64,000 nt of DNA from Bacteroidales bacterium (GTDB taxonomy: Bacteria; Bacteroidota; Bacteroidia; Bacteroidales; F082): NCBI GenBank assembly GCA_017539045.1, contig JAFYHS010000014.1, forward strand, positions 1 to 64,000. The letters run 5' to 3'. Every line of letters begins with the position of its first letter. Position 1 is the first letter of the stretch. Below the pieces are notes generated by a model. The model did no database searches. It was not told the origin of the DNA and saw only the letters and a program-made list of their open reading frames with translations. Positions 34,242 through 42,181 of this stretch are shown piece after piece. The position numbers and the translations under genes are program-made.

Positions 34242-35234
34242 TCAATTTTTGTAATTCCTCAACCGACACCGCATATTCTCCACCACATTGCCGCCAAAGA
34301 GCCACGAGTCGGCAAAGTGGAGGTTGCCTTTCGGGAACTTATCCTCATAAGCTGGGATGAAGACCATTTCCGGATCGAGGTCGGGACAGACGGTATTGTG
34401 TTTGTATAGATAAGTCCTAGTCGGGCAAGGCACGATGAGAACACTGTCGCGGGTCTCGTTGTATTTGGCCATGCCCAAATGGAACTCGGCTGGAACGGTG
34501 TCCGGCGCCATCGTCCAAGTGGTGGGGTTGATGCCGACCACGTCGCCGCACGACACCATGCCTATAGCGGTTGTATCCGTCACTGAGTTGAAGACGACAA
34601 GACCTTGCATCGTGCTGTCTGTGGCAGGTCTCAAAGCCTCGGGATATGCTGCCAACTCTTCCTCAGTAACATGATAACCAATGCAATAGGCAGCTACCAT
34701 CAATTTCCTTTGCTCCTCGGTCATGCCGTGTTTTAGTAATTCGATGAGCATCTGCGAACCTTGGCTGTGGCCCATCAGGAAGAAAGGGCGGCCATGGTTG
34801 TATTGCATCATATAATATTGAAAGGCATCGTTGACATCCTTTGCTGCTATTTGAGCCAACGAATCCAATATCGGAGTAGGCTGGCTATAAGTATCAAAAA
34901 TCATCTGGCGGTAATATGGCGCATAGAAATTGTACTCGCCGTAAAGCATTTTATTAAACCGTTGGTTGCTATTGGCTTCCTCCCGCTCCTCAGGCAATGT
35001 GATATTGGCAAACCACGAAGAGTCGTTGTCGACAAAGGAGATCGTTGAAACGGTCGGATAGACATAAAAAACATCTGCAGATTTTGTGGAGTCACCATAG
35101 CTGTACCAATTAGTTGTGTCAGCATAGTCGATTCTGACTGCATCTTCATTTTGTTGTTTTTGTTGTGGCTTACAAGCAAAGGTCAAAACCGTCACTAAAG
35201 CCATAAAAAGGGAAAAAATAACCTTGTTTTTCAT
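34242..35234 (-). CDS. DUF3089 alpha/beta-hydrolase lipoprotein
   Basis: The ATG at 35234 starts a lipoprotein leader (MKNKVIFSLFMALVTVLTFAC); the open frame continues upstream only through the promoter box. The 330-residue product follows the DUF3089 plan: DVFYVYPTVS near the N-terminus, RFNKMLYGEYNFYAPYYRQ, the nucleophile elbow FLMGHSQGSQML, and a late FADSWLFGGNVVENM. GHSQG supplies a likely catalytic serine. The family is treated as alpha/beta-hydrolases of unknown substrate. It lies 30 bases upstream of tyrS on the same strand, with the tyrS promoter between them. Confidence 0.82.
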   Translation of the reverse strand: MKNKVIFSLFMALVTVLTFACKPQQKQQNEDAVRIDYADTTNWYSYGDSTKSADVFYVYPTVSTISFVDNDSSWFANITLPEEREEANSNQRFNKMLYGEYNFYAPYYRQMIFDTYSQPTPILDSLAQIAAKDVNDAFQYYMMQYNHGRPFFLMGHSQGSQMLIELLKHGMTEEQRKLMVAAYCIGYHVTEEELAAYPEALRPATDSTMQGLVVFNSVTDTTAIGMVSCGDVVGINPTTWTMAPDTVPAEFHLGMAKYNETRDSVLIVPCPTRTYLYKHNTVCPDLDPEMVFIPAYEDKFPKGNLHFADSWLFGGNVVENMRCRLRNYKN

Positions 35235-35257
35235 AAAACGTGTCGTTTTTAGGCTAG

Positions 35258-35265
35258 CAAAGGTA
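35258..35265 (-). promoter_or_regulatory. -7 element (TACCTTTG) for the DUF3089 gene
   Basis: CAAAGGTA on the + strand lies 24 bases upstream of the ATG at 35234, supporting that start. Confidence 0.6.
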
Positions 35266-35355
35266 GTAAAAATCCTTTTTTTTTGTCGCAGACTCAATTT
35301 TTTTTTGCAAATTTGCAGCTCCAACGATTAACATAAACAATCAACATAATTCAAC

Positions 35356-36654
35356 ATGAAAAGAGACGAAAAAATCTTTGATCTGATTCGCCAAGAGAAA
35401 GAGCGTCAGATGCACGGAATCGAGCTCATCGCTTCTGAAAACTTTGTCAGCGAGCAAGTGCTGGAAGCCATGGGTTCTGTCATGACCAACAAATATGCCG
35501 AGGGTTATCCTGGCAAGCGTTACTATGGCGGCTGCCAAATCGTCGACCAGAGCGAGCAAATCGCCATCGACCGCGCCTGCCAGCTTTTCAACGCCACCTT
35601 CGCCAACGTGCAGCCTCACTCGGGCGCACAGGCCAACATGGCTGTGATGCAGGCCCTGCTTGAACCTGGAGACACCTTCATGGGTCTCGACCTCTCGCAC
35701 GGTGGTCACCTCTCACACGGCAGCCCAGTCAACGCTTCGGGTATGCTCTACAAGCCCGTCGCTTACCACGTGGCCAAGGAAACGGGTCGCGTCGACTACG
35801 ACGAGATGGAGAAGATTGCCCTCGAGTGCAAGCCTAAACTCATCATCGCCGGTGCTTCGGCCTACAGCCGTGACTGGGACTACAAGCGCATGCGCGCCAT
35901 CGCCGACCAAGTGGGCGCCGTCCTCATGGCCGATGTCAGCCACCCCGCTGGCCTCATCGCCAAGGGCCTGCTCAACGACCCGTTGGACTATTGCCACATC
36001 ATCACCACCACAACTCACAAGACCCTCCGCGGTCCCCGTGGCGGCATGATCCTCATCCGTCATGACTTCGAAGACCCGCGCGGCCGCAAGACCCCGAAGG
36101 GCGAGACGAAGATGATGTCAGCCCTCATCAACAGCGCCGTGTTCCCGGGCATCCAAGGTGGTCCTCTGGAGCACGTCATCGCTTCCAAGGCCGTTGCTTT
36201 CGGCGAAGCCCTCAGCGACGAGTACATGGAGTACATCCAGCAGGTAAGAAAGAACGCTGCCTTCATGGCCAGAGCATTCATGGATAAGGGCTACGATGTC
36301 ATCAGCGGTGGCACCGACAACCACTCCATGCTGATCGACCTCCGCGGCAAGTTCCCGGAGATCACCGGTAAGATGGTGGAGAACACCCTCGTCCTGGCCG
36401 ACATCACCGTCAACAAGAACATGGTGCCCTTCGACACCCGTTCGCCTTTCTTGACCTCTGGTCTGCGCGTTGGCACGCCTGCCATCACCACCCGTGGTCT
36501 GAAACAAGACAAGATGGCCGTCATCGTCGAATTGATTGACGACGTCATCAGCGACATCAATCCTGAGACCAAGACCGCTTCGGAGGCCAAGATCAACGCC
36601 GTCCGCGCCGAGGTCAACAAGATGATGAAGGACTATCCGCTCTTCGCTTGGTAA
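35356..36654 (+). CDS. glyA: Serine hydroxymethyltransferase
   Basis: A cytoplasmic PLP enzyme that interconverts serine and glycine and loads tetrahydrofolate with a one-carbon unit. At 432 residues it has the expected motifs: the N-terminal block [36 protein letters not shown], and the PLP lysine Lys222 in [14 protein letters not shown]. It is divergent from the DUF3089 gene. Its -7 region reads CAAATTTG, one base off the consensus, so the promoter is less certain. A terminator at 36773 closes the unit after an unusual 110-bp repeat. Confidence 0.98.
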   Translation: MKRDEKIFDLIRQEKERQMHGIELIASENFVSEQVLEAMGSVMTNKYAEGYPGKRYYGGCQIVDQSEQIAIDRACQLFNATFANVQPHSGAQANMAVMQALLEPGDTFMGLDLSHGGHLSHGSPVNASGMLYKPVAYHVAKETGRVDYDEMEKIALECKPKLIIAGASAYSRDWDYKRMRAIADQVGAVLMADVSHPAGLIAKGLLNDPLDYCHIITTTTHKTLRGPRGGMILIRHDFEDPRGRKTPKGETKMMSALINSAVFPGIQGGPLEHVIASKAVAFGEALSDEYMEYIQQVRKNAAFMARAFMDKGYDVISGGTDNHSMLIDLRGKFPEITGKMVENTLVLADITVNKNMVPFDTRSPFLTSGLRVGTPAITTRGLKQDKMAVIVELIDDVISDINPETKTASEAKINAVRAEVNKMMKDYPLFAW

Positions 36655-36663
36655 TTGCGAAAG

Positions 36664-36755
36664 CCCATGTCATTTCGAGGCTTTCTGCCCATAGATACAC
36701 TCCCTCCTTCGTCGGTCGGTATGACATGGGCAGAAAGGCGAGGAAATCTATGGGC
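36664..36755. repeat. Repeat element with mutually exclusive stems after glyA
   Basis: Three perfect pairings compete. CCCATGTCAT (36664-36673) pairs with ATGACATGGG (36721-36730); CTTTCTGCCCAT (36681-36692) pairs with ATGGGCAGAAAG (36726-36737); and GCCCATAGAT (36687-36696) pairs with ATCTATGGGC (36746-36755). They overlap, so they cannot all form at once. Confidence 0.75.
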
Positions 36756-36772
36756 TGTTAGTCAACAACGTC

Positions 36773-36803
36773 AAAAGGTCGCCCAATGGACGACCTTTTT
36801 TTT
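36773..36803 (+). terminator. Rho-independent terminator of glyA
   Basis: AAAAGGTCG (36773-36781) pairs with CGACCTTTT (36791-36799), followed by a T-run. Confidence 0.9.
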
Positions 36804-36836
36804 GTACCAAATTGTCTATGATGTTCCAAAAACACC

Positions 36837-36844
36837 TATCTTTG
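36837..36844 (+). promoter_or_regulatory. Promoter for the DUF1846 gene
   Basis: TATCTTTG lies 29 bases before the ATG, with a TTG at 36812-36814 upstream, 22 bases away. Confidence 0.65.
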
Positions 36845-36872
36845 CATCCCGTATTTTTAATTCCTAGGCACT

Positions 36873-38354
36873 ATGAAAACCACTAAAAAATACGGGTTCG
36901 ACAACGAGAAATACCTCAAAATCCAGTCAGAACACATCAAGGACCGCATTGCGAAATTCGGTGATAAACTGTATCTCGAATTCGGCGGCAAACTCTTCGA
37001 TGACTTCCATGCCAGCCGCGTGCTGCCTGGTTTCCAGCCCGACAGTAAGCTGAAAATGCTCTCTCAATTGATTGACGAAGCTGAAATCATCATTGTTATC
37101 AGCGCTGTCGACATTGAGAAGAACAAGGTGCGTGGTGACTTGGGCATTACCTACGATGTGGATGTGCTCCGTCTGCGCGAGGAGTTTATGAGCCGTGGTT
37201 TCGTGGTGAATTCTGTGGTGGTGACCCACTACAACGGTCAGGCCAGCACCGATGCCTACCGTCAGCGTCTGGAGCGCATGGGCATCAAGGTGTATTACCA
37301 TCGTATCATCGAAGGCTATCCCAACAATGTCGCCCTCATCGACTCGGAGGAAGGCTTCGGCCGCAATGACTACGTGGAGACCACACGCCCGCTGGTGGTG
37401 GTCACCGCCCCAGGTCCCGGTAGTGGCAAGATGGCCGTCTGCCTCAGCCAACTCTATCACGAGAACAAGCGTGGCATCAAGGCTGGCTATGCCAAGTTTG
37501 AGACCTTCCCCGTGTGGAACCTGCCGCTGAAACATCCCGTCAACGTAGCATATGAAGCCGCCACTGCCGACCTCAGCGACGTCAACATGATCGACCCATT
37601 CCATCTGGAAGCCTATGGAAATACCGCAGTCAACTATAACCGCGACATCGAGATCTTCCCCGTGCTAAATGCCATCTTTGAGAGCATCTACGGCGAGAAT
37701 CCCTATAAGTCGCCGACCGACATGGGCGTCAACATGGTAGGCTATTGCCTGAGCGACGATGCCGTGTGCTGTGAGGCCTCGAAGCAGGAGATCATTCGCC
37801 GTTATTACACCGCCTTGTGTAACTTAGCTAAAGGCAAAGGCTCTGAAAACGAGGTTAATAAGATCGCCCTGCTGATGAAACAGGCCAAAATCACTACTGC
37901 CTTGCGTAAGACCACCATCGCCGCCAAGGAGAGAAAGGAGAAGGAAGGCGTGGCCTCGGCCGCTATCGAGTTGGAAGACGGCACCCTCATCACAGCCCAT
38001 ACCAGTGACCTGCTCGGCCCCAGTGCTGCCTTGATCCTCAACGCCACCAAACACATTGCGGGCATACCCCATGAGGTGAAACTCATCCCTCAAGCCATGA
38101 TTGAGCCTATACAGACCACCAAAGTGAACTACCTGCATGGCCGTAACCCGCGCCTGCACACCGACGAGGTGCTGGTGGCTCTCTCCATGCTCAGCCTATG
38201 GGACGAAAATTGCAAGAAAGCTTTGGAGTGCCTGCCTCAACTGAAAGGTTGCCAAGTGCATAGCACGGTGATGCTCAGCGAAGTGGATCAGAAGATATTC
38301 AAGAAATTGGGTATCGGCTTGACTTGCGACCCCGTGGCAAAGAAGAATCAGTAA
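36873..38354 (+). CDS. DUF1846 family protein
   Basis: This 493-residue cytoplasmic protein matches the DUF1846 family throughout: GFDNEKYLKIQSEHIKDRI at the start, LYLEFGGKLFDDFHASRVLPGF, and VVTAPGPGSGKMAVCLSQLYHE, a P-loop-like segment. MIDPFHLEAYGNTAVNYNRDIE and LGPSAALILNATKHIAGI follow. Family members have known structures but no established reaction, as far as I know; a nucleotide-binding role is inferred from the GPGSGK segment. It has its own promoter and overlaps the convergent lipoprotein gene by 7 bases. Confidence 0.85.
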   Translation: MKTTKKYGFDNEKYLKIQSEHIKDRIAKFGDKLYLEFGGKLFDDFHASRVLPGFQPDSKLKMLSQLIDEAEIIIVISAVDIEKNKVRGDLGITYDVDVLRLREEFMSRGFVVNSVVVTHYNGQASTDAYRQRLERMGIKVYYHRIIEGYPNNVALIDSEEGFGRNDYVETTRPLVVVTAPGPGSGKMAVCLSQLYHENKRGIKAGYAKFETFPVWNLPLKHPVNVAYEAATADLSDVNMIDPFHLEAYGNTAVNYNRDIEIFPVLNAIFESIYGENPYKSPTDMGVNMVGYCLSDDAVCCEASKQEIIRRYYTALCNLAKGKGSENEVNKIALLMKQAKITTALRKTTIAAKERKEKEGVASAAIELEDGTLITAHTSDLLGPSAALILNATKHIAGIPHEVKLIPQAMIEPIQTTKVNYLHGRNPRLHTDEVLVALSMLSLWDENCKKALECLPQLKGCQVHSTVMLSEVDQKIFKKLGIGLTCDPVAKKNQ

Positions 38355-38980
38355 GCCCGTATCGCCCTCACATAAAACGCAAGCGTCTTCAATGAGTCGC
38401 TGATGACGATTTGTCCGTCCTGGAGACGAACCGCCGCAGCCCCACGTGTGCCTGTCTCGGTACTCGACCAATAGGTCTTGTCCTCCAAAGTGGGATATCC
38501 CAACGAGTCGAGCGTGGCATTCACGGCCTCTTGGTTCATCAAGAGATAGCGCAATTCCGTACTCGACGGCACATACCATTGTTTGTGGTTGATCATACGA
38601 TGCGGATAATGCACCAGATGCCATGTGTTTCGCTGATAACTCCAGTCGATAGTGGGGTAATAGTAAAGGTCATAGATGGACATGAGGATGTTGGTGTTGT
38701 TCCAGCCTTCGTAAGGATTGGTTGCCCCTGTCTCACATACGATATAGGCAGGCTCGCACCAAGGGAGCTTTGTCTCTTCAAGGCTGACCATCAGCCCGTT
38801 ATGGCTAGTAATGGTGTAGAATACGACGCCTTCCAACGTGTCGTTGCGGAAATAATCACCCACTTTATATGTGGGGTAATTGGGCTCAGGGGTCTCGCCT
38901 CCTCCTTGTGGCGTCTCGGGTTTGTTGCATGAGACGCAAGCGGCGATAAGGATGACGATAAAGGGAAGCGCTTTTTTCAT
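38348..38980 (-). CDS. FISUMP-like lipoprotein
   Basis: This 210-residue protein has a lipobox leader (MKKALPFIVILIAACVSC, Cys18), a short Pro/Gly linker and a domain with W(Y)VPSSTELRYLL, YWSSTETGTRGA and FYVRAIRAY. These are the hallmarks of the FISUMP/DUF1566-like surface domain, though more diverged than the 31916 protein. Function unknown. It has a -7 box at 38997 that faces away from the one used by the GH89 gene. Confidence 0.7.
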   Translation of the reverse strand: MKKALPFIVILIAACVSCNKPETPQGGGETPEPNYPTYKVGDYFRNDTLEGVVFYTITSHNGLMVSLEETKLPWCEPAYIVCETGATNPYEGWNNTNILMSIYDLYYYPTIDWSYQRNTWHLVHYPHRMINHKQWYVPSSTELRYLLMNQEAVNATLDSLGYPTLEDKTYWSSTETGTRGAAAVRLQDGQIVISDSLKTLAFYVRAIRAY

Positions 38981-38996
38981 TAGGTTGATTTTTATG

Positions 38997-39004
38997 CAAA
39001 AGTA
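38997..39004 (-). promoter_or_regulatory. -7 element (TACTTTTG) for the 38980 lipoprotein
   Basis: CAAAAGTA on the + strand lies 17 bases upstream of the ATG at 38980, giving a very short leader. Confidence 0.55.
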
Positions 39005-39024
39005 AGAAAATGGAGAAAATATTG

Positions 39025-39032
39025 TATTTTTG
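39025..39032 (+). promoter_or_regulatory. -7 element (TATTTTTG) for the GH89 gene
   Basis: TATTTTTG lies 24 bases before the ATG at 39056. The divergent promoters are only about 20 bases apart and may compete. Confidence 0.6.
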
Positions 39033-39055
39033 CCCTAAATAAAAACCCGTATCCA

Positions 39056-41284
39056 ATGAAAAATTGCTTCCTCATTACCTTACTGAGCCTTGTGCTTTGC
39101 TTTTCTTGCACGAAGAAGGCTGAAACCGATCCCGAAGTAGTCGCCATGCGTGGACTGGTGAACCGTGTCGTGCCAGAGTACTCCAAAAATATCGTCCTCG
39201 AGCGGCTTGAGAATGACACCGTCGACCGTTTTGAGATTGAGACAAAAGGCAAGGACCTCGTCATCCGTGGCAACAACGCCAACAGTATGGCTGTCGGCCT
39301 TAATCACTATCTGAAATACTACTGCAAGGCACAATACTCTTGGTTCAAGGAAGAGGCGCTGCAGATTCCTGCCGCCATGCCCGCAGTGCCTGAGAAGGTC
39401 AGCCTGAGTGCGCGTGTGCCCGACCGTTTCTTCCTCAATTACTGCACCTTCGGTTATACCTTGCCTTGGTGGAACTGGTCGCAGTGGGAGCATTTCATCG
39501 ACTGGATGGCACTCAACGGCATCAACCTGCCTTTGGCCATCACGGGGCAGGAGAGCGTGTGGTATGAGGTGTGGAGCGACTTCGGCCTCACTGACGAGGA
39601 GATCCGCAGCTACTTCACGGGTCCGGCGCATCTGCCTTGGCACCGCATGCAGAACATCGACCGTTGGGGTGGACCGCTGCCCATGTCGTGGCTCGAGAAC
39701 CAAAAGGAACTACAGAAGAAAATCGTTGCCCGTGAGCGTGAGTTGAACATGAAGCCCGTGTTGCCTGGCTTTGCAGGACACGTTCCACCTTGCATCACAA
39801 GACTTTATCCCGAGGCGCCTTTGGCTTCGTTGGGCGACTGGGCAGGCTTTGACAGCATCTGTTGGTGCAAGTTCCTCGATCCGCTCGACCCGTTGTATAC
39901 GGAGATCCAGAAGAAATTCATCGACAAACAGACCGAGTTCTACGGCACCGACCATATCTATGGCATCGACATCTTCAACGAACTCATCCCGCCGAGCTGG
40001 GAGCCTGATTATCTCGCACGCGTGAGCCGTCAGGTCTACGAATCGCTCGAGGCCGCCGACCCCGAGGCCAAGTGGCTTGAAATGGCTTGGCTGTTTTGGA
40101 ACGAGCGCCAATACTGGGAAGTCGACAACCGCATCGAGGCCTACATCACCTCCATGCCGAAAGACAGACACATCATGCTCGATTACTACTGCGAACGACA
40201 ACCCGTGTGGGAAAGAACGAATTCCTATTACGGTGTGCCTTACATTTGGTGCTACCTCGGTAACTTTGGCGGCAACTCCATGCTGGCCGGTAACCTCGAC
40301 ACAGTGAATGTCAGGATTGAACGCGCCTTTGACAAAGGTGGCGACAACTTCGTCGGCATCGGCTCTACGCTGGAAGGCTTCGACTGCAATCCCTTCATGT
40401 ATGAGTATGTCTTCGAGAAGGCCTGGGACAACCCGCTCACCAAGGATGTGGATGCGTGGGTACAGTGCCTCGCCGACCAACGCGGTGGAAAAGAAGACCC
40501 GAACATGAGGGCCGCTTGGACCTTGTTGGCCGACAGCGTATATAATAAGGTGTCGTCGCCAGGCCAGACCGTCCGCATCAACCAGAGGCCGACCATGGGC
40601 AACATTGACGAATATCGCCAATATTACATCGCCCCGACTTATAAGTACAACAACATCACCCTGTTGGATGCCTTGGATGAGCTGTTGGCCGCCGACTGCA
40701 ACACGCGCACGCGCCACTTTGATGCGGTGAACATCACGCGACAGCTGTTGGGCAATTACTTCAGCGACCTTTATGCCGACTATGTGAAGGCCTATCGCGA
40801 AGGCGACTTCGAAACGTTGCGCCAAATCGAGAAAACCATGACCTCAATTTTGGACGACACCGATGCCATCTTGGCCACAGAGAGTGCTTTCCTTGTGGGT
40901 CGTTGGATTCGTGACGCGAGGGCCATTGGCACAACGGAGGAAGATAAGGACTATTTTGAGAGCAACGCCCGTAATATCATCACCACTTGGGGCGAGGAAG
41001 ACGCCTTGTTGAACGAATACGCAAGCCGTGCCTGGGCGGGTCTCACCGCGACCTATTACGCTTACCGCTGGAAGGAGTTCTTCAAAGACGTGGATGCTGC
41101 CATTGATGCTAATCAACCCTTCGACGAGAAGGCCTACCACGATAGCATCTGCAAATACGAAGGCCAGTGGTGGCGTGAGCGCCTCGGCACCTTCAACGCC
41201 GAGCCGCAAGGCGATGGCGTGGCCTTGGCCAAAACCATCGTAGACAAGTATAGAGAAGAGTTAGAAAACCGTTACAGAAAATGA
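39056..41284 (+). CDS. Alpha-N-acetylglucosaminidase lipoprotein (GH89, NAGLU-like)
   Basis: Removes terminal alpha-linked GlcNAc from host glycans such as gastric mucin or heparan-type chains. The 742-residue protein has a lipobox leader (MKNCFLITLLSLVLCFSC, Cys18), an N-terminal beta domain (about 20-115) and a TIM barrel (about 120-460) with TLPWWNWSQWEHFIDWMALNG. Catalytic residues by family alignment are Glu309 in DIFNELIPPS (acid/base) and Glu440 in GSTLEGFDCNPFMYE (nucleophile). A C-terminal helical domain follows (about 460-742). The stop overlaps the next gene's ATG (ATGA), so translation of the two is probably coupled. Lipoprotein export suggests the outer surface. Confidence 0.93.
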   Translation: MKNCFLITLLSLVLCFSCTKKAETDPEVVAMRGLVNRVVPEYSKNIVLERLENDTVDRFEIETKGKDLVIRGNNANSMAVGLNHYLKYYCKAQYSWFKEEALQIPAAMPAVPEKVSLSARVPDRFFLNYCTFGYTLPWWNWSQWEHFIDWMALNGINLPLAITGQESVWYEVWSDFGLTDEEIRSYFTGPAHLPWHRMQNIDRWGGPLPMSWLENQKELQKKIVARERELNMKPVLPGFAGHVPPCITRLYPEAPLASLGDWAGFDSICWCKFLDPLDPLYTEIQKKFIDKQTEFYGTDHIYGIDIFNELIPPSWEPDYLARVSRQVYESLEAADPEAKWLEMAWLFWNERQYWEVDNRIEAYITSMPKDRHIMLDYYCERQPVWERTNSYYGVPYIWCYLGNFGGNSMLAGNLDTVNVRIERAFDKGGDNFVGIGSTLEGFDCNPFMYEYVFEKAWDNPLTKDVDAWVQCLADQRGGKEDPNMRAAWTLLADSVYNKVSSPGQTVRINQRPTMGNIDEYRQYYIAPTYKYNNITLLDALDELLAADCNTRTRHFDAVNITRQLLGNYFSDLYADYVKAYREGDFETLRQIEKTMTSILDDTDAILATESAFLVGRWIRDARAIGTTEEDKDYFESNARNIITTWGEEDALLNEYASRAWAGLTATYYAYRWKEFFKDVDAAIDANQPFDEKAYHDSICKYEGQWWRERLGTFNAEPQGDGVALAKTIVDKYREELENRYRK

Positions 41285-41760
41285 AGATTACCGAACAAGA
41301 TAAGGAATACATGCGCGAGGCCATCCGTCTCGCCGACGAAAGCGTAAAAAACGGAGGCGGTCCCTTCGGGGCCGTCATCGTGAGAGATGGAGAAATCGTC
41401 GCTGGCAGCTCGAATAGCGTCACCCGTGACAACGACCCCACAGCCCATGCCGAGGTGAACACCATCCGTGAAGCTTGCCGTAAACTGGGCACCTTCGACC
41501 TCTCGGACTGCGTCATCTACACCTCCTGCGAACCTTGCCCCATGTGCTTGGGCGCCATCTATTGGGCGCATATCAAGCGCATCTATTATGGCAACACGAA
41601 AAAGGATGCCGCCGCCATCGACTTCGCCGATGACTTCATCTACAAGGAGTTGGAACAGCATGTCGAAAAACGCGCCGTGCCGCTCATTCCTCTGCTTCGA
41701 GAAGAGGCTCTCGAAACCTTCCGCGCCTGGGAGTTGAAACAGGACAAGGTAGAATATTGA
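41281..41760 (+). CDS. guaD: Guanine deaminase
   Basis: Converts guanine to xanthine. The 159-residue cytidine-deaminase-fold protein has the zinc site HAE (His56, proton shuttle Glu58) and TSCEPCPMC (Cys86 and Cys89). The downstream sequence CLGAIYWAHIKRIYYG and DDFIYKEL matches bacterial guanine deaminases of the GuaD type better than tRNA adenosine deaminases (TadA). Its ATG overlaps the GH89 stop codon by 4 bases, which makes it dependent on that gene's translation. The pairing with a secreted glycosidase is functionally odd. Confidence 0.85.
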   Translation: MKITEQDKEYMREAIRLADESVKNGGGPFGAVIVRDGEIVAGSSNSVTRDNDPTAHAEVNTIREACRKLGTFDLSDCVIYTSCEPCPMCLGAIYWAHIKRIYYGNTKKDAAAIDFADDFIYKELEQHVEKRAVPLIPLLREEALETFRAWELKQDKVEY

Positions 41761-41784
41761 GATTTGAAAAAGATTTGCGGTAGA

Positions 41785-41818
41785 TTTGTTTCCAAAACAA
41801 AAATAATCATTAGTTTTG
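41785..41818 (+). promoter_or_regulatory. Promoter for the TM1266-family gene and hydG
   Basis: A TTTG at 41785-41788 and a TAGTTTTG at 41811-41818 are 22 bases apart. The leader of about 90 bases before the ATG is long for this genome. Confidence 0.65.
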
Positions 41819-41902
41819 CAGCCGCAATCAAGCCGCACCACGCTGAGATGAAGACAATGCGTTGACATCAAGGCCACTGCGGGAATCATAATCATCTGAT
41901 CC

Positions 41903-41908
41903 GGAGGA
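41903..41908 (+). promoter_or_regulatory. Strong Shine-Dalgarno (GGAGGA) before the TM1266-family gene
   Basis: GGAGGA lies seven bases before the ATG at 41916. Such a strong site is unusual here, where most starts have none, and it confirms this start. Confidence 0.7.
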
Positions 41909-41915
41909 CATTCAA

Positions 41916-42161
41916 ATGGAAAGGAGAATAGGCTCAGTCCTTATTTATGTGGGAAACCGTGAAGCCGCGCCACAAGTCAACGCGGTGCTATCCCGTCACG
42001 CAGGCATCATCATCTGCCGCCAAGGCTTTCCCAGAGGCACTTACAGTATCATTTCCGTCATTTTCGAAGGCACCACCGATGAGATTGGTTCCCTCACGGG
42101 CCAGTTGGGTCGCATCGAAGGCATCGAGGTGAAGTCGGCCTTGCTTAAAACAGCTCATTAA
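41916..42161 (+). CDS. TM1266-family putative iron-only hydrogenase system regulator
   Basis: This 81-residue protein has an ACT/NikR-C-like ferredoxin fold pattern (RRIGSVLIYVGNREAAPQVN, then HAGIIICRQGFPRG, GTTDEIGSLTGQLGRIEGIEV). It matches small regulators named for Thermotoga TM1266, which are encoded next to [FeFe]-hydrogenase genes. It lacks an obvious DNA-binding domain, so it may sense metal or a ligand and act through a partner. It is 20 bases upstream of hydG and shares its transcript. Confidence 0.85.
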   Translation: MERRIGSVLIYVGNREAAPQVNAVLSRHAGIIICRQGFPRGTYSIISVIFEGTTDEIGSLTGQLGRIEGIEVKSALLKTAH

Positions 42162-42181
42162 ATTCTAAAAATCATAAAGAT

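Noticed and set aside
41820..41915. Possible TPP riboswitch in the hydG leader
   Set aside because: CTGAGA and CTGATCCGG appear in the right order, but the following TAATGCCAGCGTAGGGA-type half is absent, and hydG is not a thiamine gene.
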